In this document: positions 1 to 11,615 of the stretch, in pieces
Layout: each line of letters opens with the position of its first letter
Numbering within the stretch: position 1 is the stretch's first letter
Notes under the pieces: generated by a model
The model's input: the letters and a program-made list of their open reading frames with translations, nothing else
The model's database searches: none
Told to the model about the DNA's origin: nothing
Translations under genes and position numbers: made by a program
Source: Selaginella tamariscina
Taxonomy: Eukaryota > Streptophyta > Lycopodiopsida > Selaginellales > Selaginellaceae
DNA length: 64,000 bases
Assembly (NCBI GenBank): GCA_003024785.1
Contig: PUQB01000065.1
Location: forward strand, 139,501-203,500
Direction: 5' to 3'

Positions 1-3000
1 AAACATGAGGTAAATTAATTCTTTCTACTACCAATAATATGTTTAAAATCTTAGTGTTCTATTGTTCAATACCACATAATGTTTTTACTACATTACGTGT
101 GATATATAATTGTAGTCCGTGGTATTAATTACCCCTTTAGTTCTATACCCTAATACTTTAAACATTCACAAAGCACTCATTTTTTTGGTATCGTAACCTA
201 GTTATGTTCTTAATCTAATTATTAGCTATGTATTACTTAAAGTTTGTTTAATATTTTAATTATTTAAGTTTAAAATTAATCTATATCAAATATTAAATTA
301 TATTTGAATAAAATTATATATATATAAACTATACAATATAAAATTAACAAATGTAAACTTTTAAACTATATAAAAATTATATATTAAATTATTTCAAATT
401 ATATTTTATATAGGTTTAAAATTTACCCTTTTTAGATGTCAAATGGTTTTTAAATCTACTATATTAAATTTATATTTAATATAAATTTAAATTGCATATA
501 AATTATGTATAAATGAAGCTACACATAATTATATATTAAAACTATATTAAATCATATTTAAACTATGTATTTATGTAAATTTAATATTTACTACGTATAT
601 TTATATGTAATATTTAAATTATGTAATGTCAAATTTTTTAATGAGCACTGTACAGATATGTGGACATGTATATTACAATATATACGTTATATGTATACAA
701 ATAACACACATAGCGTGGTTTATGTAGACATGTTTTATACATGTGTACATATTGTTTTATACGTGTTAATGTACATATCCCGCCTACATTATATTATATA
801 TATATTCACATTCTTTATACATGTTATATAAGCCTTTTGGGTTTTAAACACATACTTCTCTCTCTAATTCACCAATTCAAATTATATTTTATATAGGTTT
901 AAAATTTACCCTTTTTGGTTTTTAAATTTACTATATTAAATTTATATTTAATATAAATTTAAATTGCATATAAATTATGTATAAATGAAGCTATATTAAA
1001 TCATATTTAAACTATGTAAATTTAATATTTACTAATGTAATATTTAAATTATGTAATGTCAAATTTTTTAATGAGCACTGTACAGATATGTGGACATGTA
1101 TATTACAATATGTACGTATGCATATAACACACATAGCGTGGTTTATGTAGACATGTTTTATACATATGTACATATTGTTTTATACGTGTTAATGTACATA
1201 TCCCGCCTACATTATATTATAATATATATATATTCACATTCTTTATACATGTTATATAAGCCTTTTGGGTTTTAACACATACTTCTCTCTCACACACAAC
1301 CTGTGTGCACATGCATGTGCAACCATATGTAAATATGTGCATGTATGTATGCCTTTGCTCACATACACAAGAGGTCTATTCAAGTATATATATATATATA
1401 TATATTCACAATATACTCTACAGGTATACAAGTGTATATATGGACATATGAATACACATTAAAGACTGTATATTGTTTCATATTCAAAACCATATATTGT
1501 TTAGTACGAATCCTTTTCATGTCATGCACATTATAAGATGTGTGCATGGCTGTGTCTTTACGTGTATGTACATACATGTCGTGATTTAAAAGAGTTTGTA
1601 TGTCCTGTTAATTTTTGTGTAGCTCTACACATAATGATAGTTTTATAAATTTTATTTATAGATCATGCGACACTGAATTTTGTAACGAGCGGTGGTGTAA
1701 GAAGACAAAACGTAATAAATAAATGAAGTATGTATGAGTGTTGTGAATACGTTGATATTATGTGTTTGTGTATATGCATGTCTATTCTTTTTATGTATTG
1801 ATTTTTGTGTTTTATTTATTAATTGAATTGTTTATGGTGAACACAAAGATAAATATGCAATTTAATATTATAGAAGCACATTGGTTTCTTATCGTGCTGA
1901 AGCTCTTCTAAACAGTTGGTATACATGTATTTTGTTTAATAAATGGTATATGTATTGTCTTAAAACAATAACCAGCACCATATACTTCTTATACATACAT
2001 GTGTGTGTGCGTGTGCGTGTGTATATATGGTATACATATATAATTATATACTTTTATGTGTGTAGATATTTTGCTTTAAATACACACAGATATAAGTAAG
2101 TAATCCTATTTGTTAGTTAGACTTAAAATAATGATAGATCATAACTTAGGAATGGGTCCTTTAATAATTAATAATATTGTTATTAATTTTTATTAATGGT
2201 AGTAATGTTAAAAGCTATTAACTATTAGATATATTATGTTAAAAACATTACATATAAAGGCAAAAGTGATATATGTTATAAGAATATATTATTAAATATA
2301 TTATAAGGATTGAATGTTAAACTTGATATAATTTATTATAAACAATTCTATATTTACATAAGGCTAAAGGATATATAAATAAATTGATTATATATGCTTT
2401 TATAAAAAATTTATATAATGGAAATGAATAATAATTCATAGGTAATTTAATGTTTTTAAAAAATTATTTATTATATCTTTTATAAAAAGAACAAGAAATG
2501 GAACACACCAGGTTTAAAATACTTTTTAACAAATAAGATATATTTTTGAATTATATATTTTTTTTACAAATGGAAAAAGTACGTATGAATCACTATTAAA
2601 GTAACTTTTGATTTAGAGTGTGTATATGTGTCTGAATGTTTTATTATGTGTGTTATTGGACGCATGTGTAGATGTGTGTTTGCATTTACATGTGTATGGG
2701 CATATACGCATGTCTATACATATGTTTTGATGTGTATGTGTAATTGTTTATTATGTGTGCATATGTATGTATTTATGGATGTTTTAGCATGTGTGTGTAT
2801 ACGTATATGTAAATGTTTTATTGTGTGTGTGTACAAATGTGTAAATGTTTTATTATGGGCACACATATATTAAATATATAAAGTATTTATGTTTTGTATA
2901 TATTGTTTATATTTAATTATTTCATCACATCCGCTCCACCAATTTGCATTTTAACTAAAAATTTATGTTATTAATATATTGTAAATTTCTATTTTTTTAA

Positions 3001-3125
3001 TATTTGAAATAATAATTATTATATAATCAAAAGATAAAAAATTATATATTTTTTAATATTTATTATTATTATTATTATAAAACATATTTAATGAAAAAAT
3101 TTATTTATTATTATTATTATTATAA
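1..3125. other. Unit 1 AT-rich, TG/TA-rich block without genes
   Basis: Very AT-rich DNA with TA runs (for example 1387-1404), (TG)n-like stretches at 2000-2020 and 2620-2870, and TTA/ATT trinucleotide runs near 3060-3125. A piece of roughly 450 bp (about 395-860) is repeated imperfectly at about 880-1280; the other units have only one copy. The short open frames here are low-complexity translations of TG/TA repeats. I see no gene. Confidence 0.8.
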
Positions 3126-3129
3126 AACA

Positions 3130-3480
3130 TATTTAATTGCAAAGAAGCTCCGGGTGCTATAAATGTGCAAGTTAGATATGCAGGGAGCTGCCCATTCAAC
3201 ATCAACGCTACCAATTATGTTCATTTAAAAATTAAAAGTTGAAGTTGGAACTGATAGTTTGAATGTGTTCTTGGATTTGATGTTGAAGGATTTATTCTCC
3301 TTGTTTATGGAAGGCGTGGAGGTGGAGTATGCTCTTGAGTTAACCACTATGCAAGTTTGTCGAAGAAGTTTCATCTAAGAGCATTGTTGCTGGTCGTTGC
3401 TACTTATCACTTAATGCAATGTGAGCTTTTAAAGCTCTCCAACGGTACATATAAAATGTTTTAAAGCACCTCGTTTGTGA
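3130..3480 (+). pseudogene. Unrecognised short coding-like remnant, unit 1
   Basis: Counterpart of the better preserved frame at 16906-17151 in unit 2. It reads as an acidic, leucine-rich helical stretch ending in a segment with HLMQCELLKLSN-like residues, but the unit 1 copy has a frame change inside. The pattern is loosely like the end of a BTB/POZ domain, which I cannot establish. It is followed directly by the LTR-fossil leader, so it could also be part of an old element. Confidence 0.3.
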
Positions 3481-3529
3481 TTAAAAAAATTCATTCACCA
3501 AGCGAGAAAAATAGTTTTAGAAAATGCAA

Positions 3530-5990
3530 AAACTCAATGACACTTGATGCTAAGCATTGGAAGTATAGTAATATTTTACAAAATTTCATTTAGTCGGTGT
3601 CACAAGAAAATTTGGACCATCACCTTGGTAGCCTTGGTATACATGTAGTGGACTAGTCTTCTACTCATATTTATACGTCTCAATTTCACTTTATTATTTC
3701 TCTTTTTTATCTTTTCTTACATAGTTAAATTAGTCAATATTATTATGATAATGCATATAATTAGTGCTTACTTTGACTAAGCACCTCTTTTTGTCTTCTT
3801 TTATGCACTTCCGTATCACCTTCCTAAGTCAAAGTTAAGTCACCTTCTTTCATAACTCCTCACCATTCATAGGTCAAGTCAACCTTCTTCCATAACCCTC
3901 ACCATTTATGGGTCAAACCCACCTTCTTTCATAACCTCCTACCATTATTCTTATGTAACCCCCATCTTACACCCATACCCTACCTACATGTATTCTTTAT
4001 ATTATTTTGGGTATATAAGGAACCAATGCTCAAGGTTTAAATATAAACATAAGGATATAAAGGAGAGTCTCTAGTTTCTTCTTTTCTTTTCTTACTTTTA
4101 AATAGGTGTGATACATTATTTTGTGTGTGCTCTTGTGATGAAATATAAAAATTAGTTAGTATATCTTTTGTGTCATGAATTTCATCTCATGTTTTCCCTT
4201 TCTTTTTTTTAATTTTTTTTCAGTGTGTGATCATTAGTAAGGACTACTACGATGCACTATCATTAAAGCCATTAAATCTCAACATATGAGTCCCCGAATG
4301 ATTTTTCTTCGACATATTTTTTGCGTGAGCGTGGAATGCTAATTTGTGTTGTTTATGAATTTTCATGAACTTGAACGTCCTTTTGAGAAGGTTCTTTCAA
4401 CTTCAAGGTCTCTTCAAAATCAAATATTTAAGTGTTGTTTTAAATATCCATATGGTTTGTTTTAAATAACAAATTGGTGGTCGTTCAAGCATGGGATTTT
4501 AAAGAAATCAAGTTTGGATACAACTTGCAATTGCAAATGTGTTTTTAAGGAGGCAAGGAATGAACGAGCATGGATCAAGATTTGGCACCCATGTGATAGT
4601 GGTGATATCGATGAGGCACATCATTTGTATATGATCTTCCATACATCATCCTCACATCAGTCGTGACAATATCTCGTTGGATTCATCCAAGCTTTGGGAA
4701 TCTTGTGGAGTGTGGAGTTTGGTGAAGCAAGAGTATTGTGCGCGTTGTGAGAGGTTTGGTTTGCTTGTTAATGTGGCAAGTCAACTTTGATGGAGCATAC
4801 AAGCCAAAGAAGCAAGTTGCGAGTGTAGGGGTCGTGCTAACTGATCCAGTAGGGAAGCGAATCAAAATTTCTGAGCCAACTTCTAGTGCTAATTCTTGTA
4901 ATCAAGAGTATTTGCATTGATTCGAGGATTGAAGGAGGCAAGAAACAAGGAGCGAAAAACGTGGTTGCGATTGGTGACTCTAAGTTGGTGGTGAACCAAG
5001 TGCAAGGTCAGTGGAAAGTGAGAAAGCCTGAGTTGTTGGTGCTTTTGAGCGTGTTCAAGATCTCAAAAGGGGATTCGACACTTTTGAGATAAAGCACGTT
5101 CCTCGAAGAGAGAATCTAGAGGCTGACGAGCTTGCACAAGGGGCATTGCCTCGTCAAGTGACGTCTCTTCATCTACTTGTAATCAGGTGAAACCTTTGCC
5201 ATTTTTACACTTGTAAAGATGTGTCTATTCCAGTATATCATGGTTGCAAAATGAGGAGATGGTATTTACGTTCATTTAAGCGAGCATGCATTTCGAATGG
5301 AAATAAAGTTCTACCACTTGGGCAAACTTCTACCATCCTTTTTGGAGGATGAAGCATTGAAGTGGTTTGAGCGTCAACTAGTGATGTTAAGGGTAATTGG
5401 GAGACGGTGAGTGAGGCTTTTTAAGGGAGTATGGAAAGCTAGAGACATTGGATGAGGTCATGAAACAATTGGATCAATTGAGGCAAAGTGAAGAGGCATT
5501 CAATGAGCATGTGTTGGAGGCATTCAATGAGCATGTGTTGGAGGCATTCAATGAGCATGTGTTGGAGCTCCAATGTAAGCTACGAAGCGGTTTGGGAGTG
5601 GAGGCTTCCAAAGGACTAGAGGATGCATCTAAGGAGTCCAAGCCGGTGGTCGAGATAGATGCGTCGGTGTTCAACAAGTTTGTTATTGGATTGAAGTCAG
5701 TATTATGCCAGAAGGTAAAGAACAAAGAGCTTAATAACTTGTAAGAAGTTATAAAGATTGCTATGAAAAAGGAGGCACTTCTCATGGATCCTAATGAAGC
5801 CTCAATCTCAACGGTAGCACCACAATGATGCGCTATCACTAAAGCCATCAAGTCCCGAACATATGAGTCCTGGATTGATTTTCCTTTGACATCGGCTGCT
5901 CCTTATACTGCAAGCGAGATTAGTACAACTATTCTCAACTTGAAGCAATAACGTGTCCCTCCCAAAAACGAAAATTTCAGAGGGATATGG
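3530..5990 (+). mobile_element. Fossil LTR-retroelement pieces (RNase H and gag), unit 1
   Basis: Remnant of an old LTR-type retroelement, clearly broken with several interruptions. The leader (3530-4560) has a TATA-like gtatataagg at about 4010, as an LTR promoter would. Next come an RNase H-type domain (about 4771-5170; a VNFDGAYKPK-like start and a later VIGDSKLVVNQ-like segment are typical of the plant RNase H family) and a Retrotrans_gag-type domain (about 5220-5990, with ALKWFERQ and AFNERVLELQ-like signatures). RNase H lies upstream of gag, the reverse of the order in an intact Ty3-type element, so the block is rearranged or composite. Protease, reverse transcriptase and integrase were not seen. 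It predates the unit duplication because units 2-5 carry it too. Confidence 0.7.
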
Positions 5991-5999
5991 GTGTGCGAG

Positions 6000-7919
6000 G
6001 GGAGAGCATGCTACTTTGACTTGCTGAAGTATATGGGTATGAATAAGTTTCCTGCAACTGCAATAGTCTCTGATGTATTGCTTGTTCTGGGAATATAGTG
6101 AACTTGCTGGAGTTGTCAAGCTTTGACATCATGCATTTGTTGTGCCCAAATGTTCTGAAATTATGCAACGAATACACATTTGGACAAATACTACAGGCAT
6201 GCAAGAGTGAGTCCGAACTATTCGAAAGGCGTATGAACATCCTACTACAACATTGCATGAACTACATGAAGCGTGGTTGTCACCTTGACCATCCATTAAG
6301 TCGACTCAGGTTCTGGCGGGTTCAAGAGCACCAACATTTCGTGCAATTGTACCAAACCTATGCTATGGGTGGGCTTGTCGACAATGAGCATTTCATAATT
6401 TGCAACATGTTGACTGAGATTACTAGAGTTTTGTTCCATTGGAGCCAAACAAATGGGTGGACAAAAGACACATTGGAATGCATATGTGAATTGTGCAACA
6501 CAGTTGAGGTCCTTTGGTTCCAGAAGTTTGGCCCACACCAATTTGTGCTACTGCATGCATTTGGCCGCAGGCACATTGTTGACAACATTTTCATGTTTGG
6601 TTCTTCAATGAACACATGGTGCTACAGCTATGAATCTGATTTCAAGGTTCTGAATGCCATTGACACAAACAACATTCAGTAGGAGATGACTTACACAAAA
6701 GCCTACCTAAGGTCCATACTCTTTATTTTAACAGCTGGTTTGTCTTTACTAATGTGGTGGTTAGAGCACGGCTTTCTTTACAACGATCAAAGAACATGTT
6801 GGAACGAGATCAATTGCTTCCACCCAACGGTTGACATTTACACTCAATTAGAATTTTGTGAAAACAGCATCTATGTCAATGTTGGACAAGGTACTCGCCC
6901 ATGTCCATGCAATTTCTCCATAGCTCAAGTGCCAACTCTTCTAATTTCACCACAACTATGTCTAAACATGCCTTCTCATATGCTTCCATATCCCAAACAA
7001 GATTCATTTTCTCATATGAGAGAGCTAGTCGTCGTAGGGTTACTATGTGAGTTGAACACGCTGCACAACCCCAAAAGCAAGAACAAGGATCTATGAACGC
7101 ATTCTGGAGACAATGGTGCTTGTCCACATGCAGAGTGGGCAATGAATCAACCAGTTATAGGTCGCAGCTGTAGCACGCCTTGTAGGAATTGGTTTTGAAA
7201 CGTCCAATATATACAACCAACAACTCTATGGCCAGCACAAGCATTTTGTATTAAAGGCGCAATTTTTCAACTGCATAAGTACACTAGTGACATGGGACCC
7301 AAATAATCCAGCATGTTCATTTACAAACTTCAAAAATTTTTTTTACATCAAGCTATGTTGACGCAAGTGAAGTTTGTTATGCTCAGCTAAGGGAAATATT
7401 TTTCGTTGATTATAGTGGTCAAATATATGTGTTATTTTCAGCAGACTTTAGAAAGTAAGCATTTAAGTTATTATCAGATTTGAAATTCATTTTTTGGTTT
7501 CCTGTGCAGATACCACTGTGTTGATCGTCCGTTCTCGCCCTACTATTCACGAAGCTAGTGGAATGCATGTTTTAGCTCTAGGTCACTATCCATTTGACTC
7601 GACCTGCATTTTATTGTCAAAGACATTCTAAGGAGGTATGTATAGTACCACATATGGACCTAGGCATGGCAAACAAAGGCTTTGACATGCTATTGAAGTA
7701 ATCGCAAGCTTGTTTCCAACATATTACAGACTGGGGCAATAGAAATCATGTGTGGATTGAAGCAAGTGATATTGTGGAGATATTAGAAAGGCAGGGCTCA
7801 AATTTGTGCATGTTCAATCAAGCAATGCTGACACTTGCACAATGAATGTGTAGTGGCTGATCCAGCAACATACTGCAGATGATGAGGAGCAGTTAGTACC
7901 ATATGTTTTGCATAACAAT
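6000..7919 (+). pseudogene. Decayed CACTA/TNP2-like transposase fragment, unit 1
   Basis: The longest continuous piece is 6098-6682 (194 aa), followed by shorter pieces in shifting frames to about 7800. The stretch with ELCNTVEVLWF, KFGPHQFVLLHAFGR and later FGSSMNTWCYSYESDF..TNN resembles the C-terminal DUF4218-type region of CACTA (TNP2) transposases, where a 'FGP.Y..W.F.FER.NG..' pattern is usual. A later piece (about 7360-7680) with EVCYAQLREIFFVDYSGQ and ASGMHVLA resembles the small C-terminal domain of the same proteins. The match is by eye and not proven. At least five frame breaks or stops separate the pieces. No terminal inverted repeats were found around it. Confidence 0.45.
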
Positions 7920-8303
7920 ATGATTGTGGCATCAATTACGAATTAGTTCCTGAAGTTGATATTGGACTCTACTTTACTATGAGGTTTTGTTATGGTTTTT
8001 TACTTAGTCACTATCTATTACAAAATATACCAAAGCACCTTCAGGTTGCTTGTGACCTCACTCTCCTCATCTAAGACCACCTCTACTAGCATGGGGTTTG
8101 TGTTGGCTATTTTGTAACAATCCAACGCCATCAACTTCAAGCAGCTTAACTATGAGGATCTTCCGCCTTGAGCAAAACACATCCAGCCTGTTTGCGTGTA
8201 GCTCTACCACATCATCAAGTTCAACAATAACAAATGCGTTCTTTACTACATGTTTGTCACAAAACACAAACTGTTCTACATGTGTCCACTTTTGCTTCGA
8301 ATT
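7920..8303 (-). other. Local inversion specific to unit 1
   Basis: Between cataacaat (ending 7919) and gcttcgaatt (ending 8303) the sequence is the reverse complement of the corresponding segment of units 2-4 (in unit 2 about 32932-33320). The inverted part holds the end of the transposase fossil, and the open frames seen here on either strand come from that fossil. The following ~130 bp (8304-8435) have no counterpart in the other units. Confidence 0.85.
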
Positions 8304-8435
8304 AACTGAGTTTTGCCAACCTACAGCTGTAACTTCTCCACACAAGCACTATAGCTCTGTGTGATAGTTGAACCCTCAATCTGCACAACAGCTTTGCTCA
8401 AGGTGACAGTAAAAGAACTTGTTTAGAGACTCAAG

Positions 8436-8735
8436 CTTTCCCTCTCGTGAGGTCTTTACAGCATTTTAACCTCGCCTTTGCGAGGGTCTTAACGGCAAGA
8501 TTGTAAATAAATTTAGATTTATTTAAAATCCCTCACCCTTGGGAAGGTAAGAATATGCTTTTTCTTATTGCATGTTTTAAATAAAGATTTTTAAATATAT
8601 TAAAATAAATAGTTAAATTTTTTAATTTATTTATTTTATATAAAAAAAATTATATAAATGAAAAGCCTACAATTCTAATTATATTTATTTTATTTTAAAA
8701 TAAAATTTATTAAATTTAAATTAATATCACAATAT
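8436..8735. other. AT-rich linker, unit 1
   Basis: It contains short GC-containing repeats of the type cctcgccttcgtgagg (about 8440-8545), then about 180 bp of nearly pure A/T. No gene is visible. The same linker precedes the promoter cassette in units 2-4. Confidence 0.6.
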
Positions 8736-8739
8736 CACC

Positions 8740-9840
8740 CTCACAAGAATCAAAGTATATTATAATAATATTTTATTATTTTCTGCAATCGAACAAGAAC
8801 GACTTTCTATTTTTTATATGTACTAGCATACTTGTCAACGATTGTTGTTAAATGTGTAATCATACTCAGTTTTTCAGAGTGTCGATCGGTGAGCCTTTGA
8901 GTGCGCATGATCTCCTTACAGCTCCACGGATCAAACCGCCGCGCGTGAAGATCAACAATTGTTCCGGCATCCTCTCACAAGAAGATTGAATAAGACTGTA
9001 CTAGTGGGCACGGCGTCTGCTAAGATACCCAGGTGCGTCTTACACACTGAAGTGGACCGTCCACAACGAGTGGACTCATCTTTGTCTCCGTTTACCAGCA
9101 ATTTCTGCATTTTCTCTATGTTGATGAGCTCGTAAAGCGAGAGTTTACGCGGATGCAATTCGAGGTCTGGACAAGCCCGTAAAACAGATTGAAGCAGGAA
9201 GTTCAAGGCAGAGAAATGATTACTAAGATCGGGGTTCTTCAAGGCGAGGAAATCCATGCGCAAGGGAGATGAGGATCTACCTGTTAATATAATATTTGTG
9301 TCTGGCCCAGGTGTGTGAGAGAGAGAGAGGACATAACATTGAGAGAGAGGAGAGGACAAACAAGATAATACCAGACAATATCTCTCTCTCAATGTTATGT
9401 CCGATTTCTTCCCTTGTGCAGCAGAAACCCCATCGCCCCCATATTTCCTCGCAATTTCTTTCTTCCCAGAAGGCTTGGAAGAACCCCTATTCTTGGTAAT
9501 CCCTTTGTCCGCCTCGATCTTCCTGCTTCAATCTGCTTTACGGCGATTCGCATCCGCACGGCCCTGCGCACACCTCAGCGAAGCTGCCATGGCTAGCGGC
9601 CTTGTTCGAGGAGCATGACCTTATCAGAGTGTCGATTGGGGAGCCTTTGAGTGCGCGATCAAACCGCCGCACGTGAAGATCAACAATTGTTCTGTTCTTT
9701 CTCCCAACAAGATTAGGGTTCTTCCCTTGAACCGTGGGCACGAAAAATGATAGAATATTATCAAAATATACTTTGATTCTTGTAATAGAATCGCGTGCGT
9801 GTATAAGCGTAACCGTGCGTGTATGCCTTGCGCATATAAT
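8740..9840 (+). promoter_or_regulatory. Nested inverted-repeat promoter cassette of F-box A, unit 1
   Basis: Three inverted-repeat pairs are nested here. The outer pair (8744-8796 and 9738-9785) matches over about 40 bp. The middle pair (9148-9253 and 9443-9557) is an imperfect inverted duplication of about 100 bp. The inner pair (9329-9349 and 9382-9402) is a perfect 21-nt pair around a 32-nt loop. The promoter module cagagtgtcgat..gtgagcc..gagtgcgc occurs twice in direct orientation (about 8875 and 9625). A TATA-like CATATAAT lies at 9833-9840, about 160 bp before the ATG. The elements and spacing recur in units 2-4. Confidence 0.7.
9001..9392 (-). other. Possible minus-strand exon or ORF in the inverted-repeat cassette
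   Basis: A minus-strand frame of up to 146 codons covers 8952-9392. The better part (about 9010-9280) reads like ordinary protein (NFLLQSVLRACPDLELHPRK, then LYELINIEKMQKLLVNGDKD) and is retained in unit 3 (45332-45538) and partly in unit 4. A cag just before it on that strand could be a splice acceptor. I do not recognise the protein. The frame may equally be a passenger of the inverted duplication, whose right arm shows a related FLLQSALR frame on the other strand. Confidence 0.25.
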
Positions 9841-9908
9841 GCAGGAATTAGGGCTTTGAAGTAAGGGGATTCTTGAGCGTTTCTTTCTGTGTGAGACAGC
9901 ATCATTTT

Positions 9909-9976
9909 GGTAAGCCTAATTAGAGGAAGATTGTAATATTTTGATAATGTTGTATATCTGATCTGACTAGATTTTA
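9909..9976 (+). other. Probable 5'UTR intron of F-box A, unit 1
   Basis: A donor ttttg|gtaagcc near 9909 and an acceptor gattttag ending at 9976 lie between the TATA-like box and the start codon. The donor is conserved before every A and B copy, which supports a short leader intron of about 67 bp. It is inferred from splice consensus only. Confidence 0.45.
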
Positions 9977-9998
9977 GACACTACATAAAGATTCTGCA

Positions 9999-11085
9999 AT
10001 GGAGTGTCAAGATATGATACACTTGATAATTAGCAAAGGGGTTACAAGAAGGGATCTAGCGCGCTTTCAGGCAATCTCTCGTACATGGGCAAAGTGCTGT
10101 AGAGAAGCTATCAAATCTTTAGGTCAATCCTACTTGGTGGGAACATACGATTCACACCGATGTATACGAATGTTCAACCTCAGGACTGGTGAAGTTCATC
10201 CATTAAAGCTATCGCCATCCTTGACATCTTATCTTGGTAATTATGGATTAGGCTGCTCGACAGCTGTGAAGGCTTGGTTTTGATTGCTTTGCAACAGGAA
10301 AATTACTCCTGTCGCCTTGCAGTTGGTCATCAACCAATGGAAGCTCTTGCCAAAATTCATGTTTATAAGACATGGTACTATATCCAGAGAGAATGACACA
10401 CTTGTCATCACTGCTATGTGTTGCAGCGGTCCCTTATACGAATACAATCTTAAGAACGATTCATGGTACCGTGTGACTGAAAACGTAGACCAGACTGAGT
10501 ACTGTTGGTGGAGAGGTGATTACTATAGCTGGTTTTATGGGAACCCCTGCATATACTATGAGCTTTTTGTTCGCTGGGTTCCACTGCAGCGTTGCAACAT
10601 TAACGTTGTCGAGTGGTTTACTGTGGAGTCCAATGGGAGGTTTTTTATGTATGTACTTGCAAGGGACCGGCGATTGAGGACGTTTGAGGTGGTTAACAAG
10701 AACGTGGTAGAGGTGACGGTGGTAGAAGTGGTTAACAAGATACTGTCAAAAATTGATGTATACTGGTCAATGTCTTGGATGGTTGGGAGTGGAGACAAGC
10801 TATTTGGAAGGAATAAGGACTGGATAATGTGGTATGCTATTCAACCTTGGATAACTCCTCGGTGACTATTGATGTAACCGACCGCGGGTTCCATTCTCCG
10901 GTTCGCTATACTGATGACGGTGGTGTTGCATTTAGCCGCTTTATGCAACGTAATTGGGAAAGCAAGACGTTTTGACAATGAAACGTGGGATTGCTAGCCT
11001 TTTTACTCCAGCAAAGTTCATTTATATGTCTGTGTTGTGTGTGTGGTGTGCTGTATTATACTTCCTTTCGTATTAATATGGTAAC
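9999..11085 (+). pseudogene. F-box gene A, copy 1 (frame broken)
   Basis: The product would be the substrate-recognition subunit of an SCF-type ubiquitin ligase. Residues 3-40 form an F-box (HLIISKGVTRRDLARFQAIS, then RTWAKCC). The rest, about 320 residues, has the repeated aromatic and beta-rich pattern of F-box-associated or kelch-like propeller regions (CEGLVLI, AVGNPCINQWKLLP, LYEYNLKNDSWY, WFTVESNGRF, WMVGSG). The start codon follows the conserved leader and is shared by all eight copies. A missing base near 10246 leads to a stop at 10281-10283. A further 8-base gap near 10329 returns the nominal frame, which then runs to 10865, where another lost base ends it early. The full family member would reach about 11085. 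The partner gene B lies 2.7 kb downstream on the same strand. Confidence 0.75.
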
Positions 11086-11538
11086 ACGAAGCTCATCTTA
11101 AATGCAGAGGTACTCGTGAATCAAACTGCCTACATCTGCACTATCACAATACCATGAATCGTTCTTAACATTATACTATTCGTATAAGGAACCCCTGCTA
11201 TCCATCACATTCTCTCTCCATGCTCTATATTCAGTGCTATCCATGGCATTCTCTCTGGATATAGTACCATGCTCTATATTCAGGAATTTTGGCAAGACCT
11301 TCCATTATGGGTTATCAATTGCTAGGCGACCGTTCCTGTATATCACATCCATTTCAAATAAATTAAAAAAAAACAAGCCTTAACAACTGTCGAGCAGTCT
11401 AATCCAATAATCACCAAGATCAAATGTTGGTAACTCTAATGAATGAACTTTACAAGTCCTGAGGTTGTATACATTGTGGTGGAATATCTACCCCTACCAA
11501 GCAGGATTTATCTAAAGCTTTAATAGCTTCTCTGAAAC
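11082..11538 (-). pseudogene. Antisense F-box remnant downstream of A, unit 1
   Basis: The reverse complement of this segment matches the F-box coding region roughly from codon 35 to codon 165. Landmarks are aacgattcatggt, cttgccaaaattc, ctgctcgacag and gagaagctat, in that inverted order. The piece near gataaatcc matches lineage B rather than A. It contains gaps and stops and is a decayed inverted copy. Read-through from A would give an RNA able to fold back on its own coding sequence. Confidence 0.85.
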
Positions 11539-11539
11539 A

Positions 11540-11615
11540 GATGTGATAATCAGTAAAGGGGTTGCAATAAGGAATCTAGTACGCGTTTAGGCTATCTCCA
11601 TCACTATGGATTGTA
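11540..11615 (+). pseudogene. Short sense F-box remnant, unit 1
   Basis: About 75 bp in sense orientation match the F-box start region (gataatcagtaaaggggtt, then ggaatctagt and aggctatctcc). It abuts the antisense remnant, so sense and antisense pieces meet head to tail here. Confidence 0.75.

Noticed and set aside
2628-2873. 81-codon ORF, also present at 16355-16600
   Set aside because: The protein is a translation of tgtgtat/tgtgcat repeats, rich in C, V, Y and M. The frame survives because the repeat has few stops, not because of coding function.
9414-9618. Plus-strand ORFs in the right arm of the inverted duplication (about 60-110 codons, also at 34683-35015 and 45649-45919)
   Set aside because: Three overlapping frames in the same DNA, none consistently kept between units; the mirrored FLLQSALR/FLLQSVLR resemblance comes from the inverted duplication.
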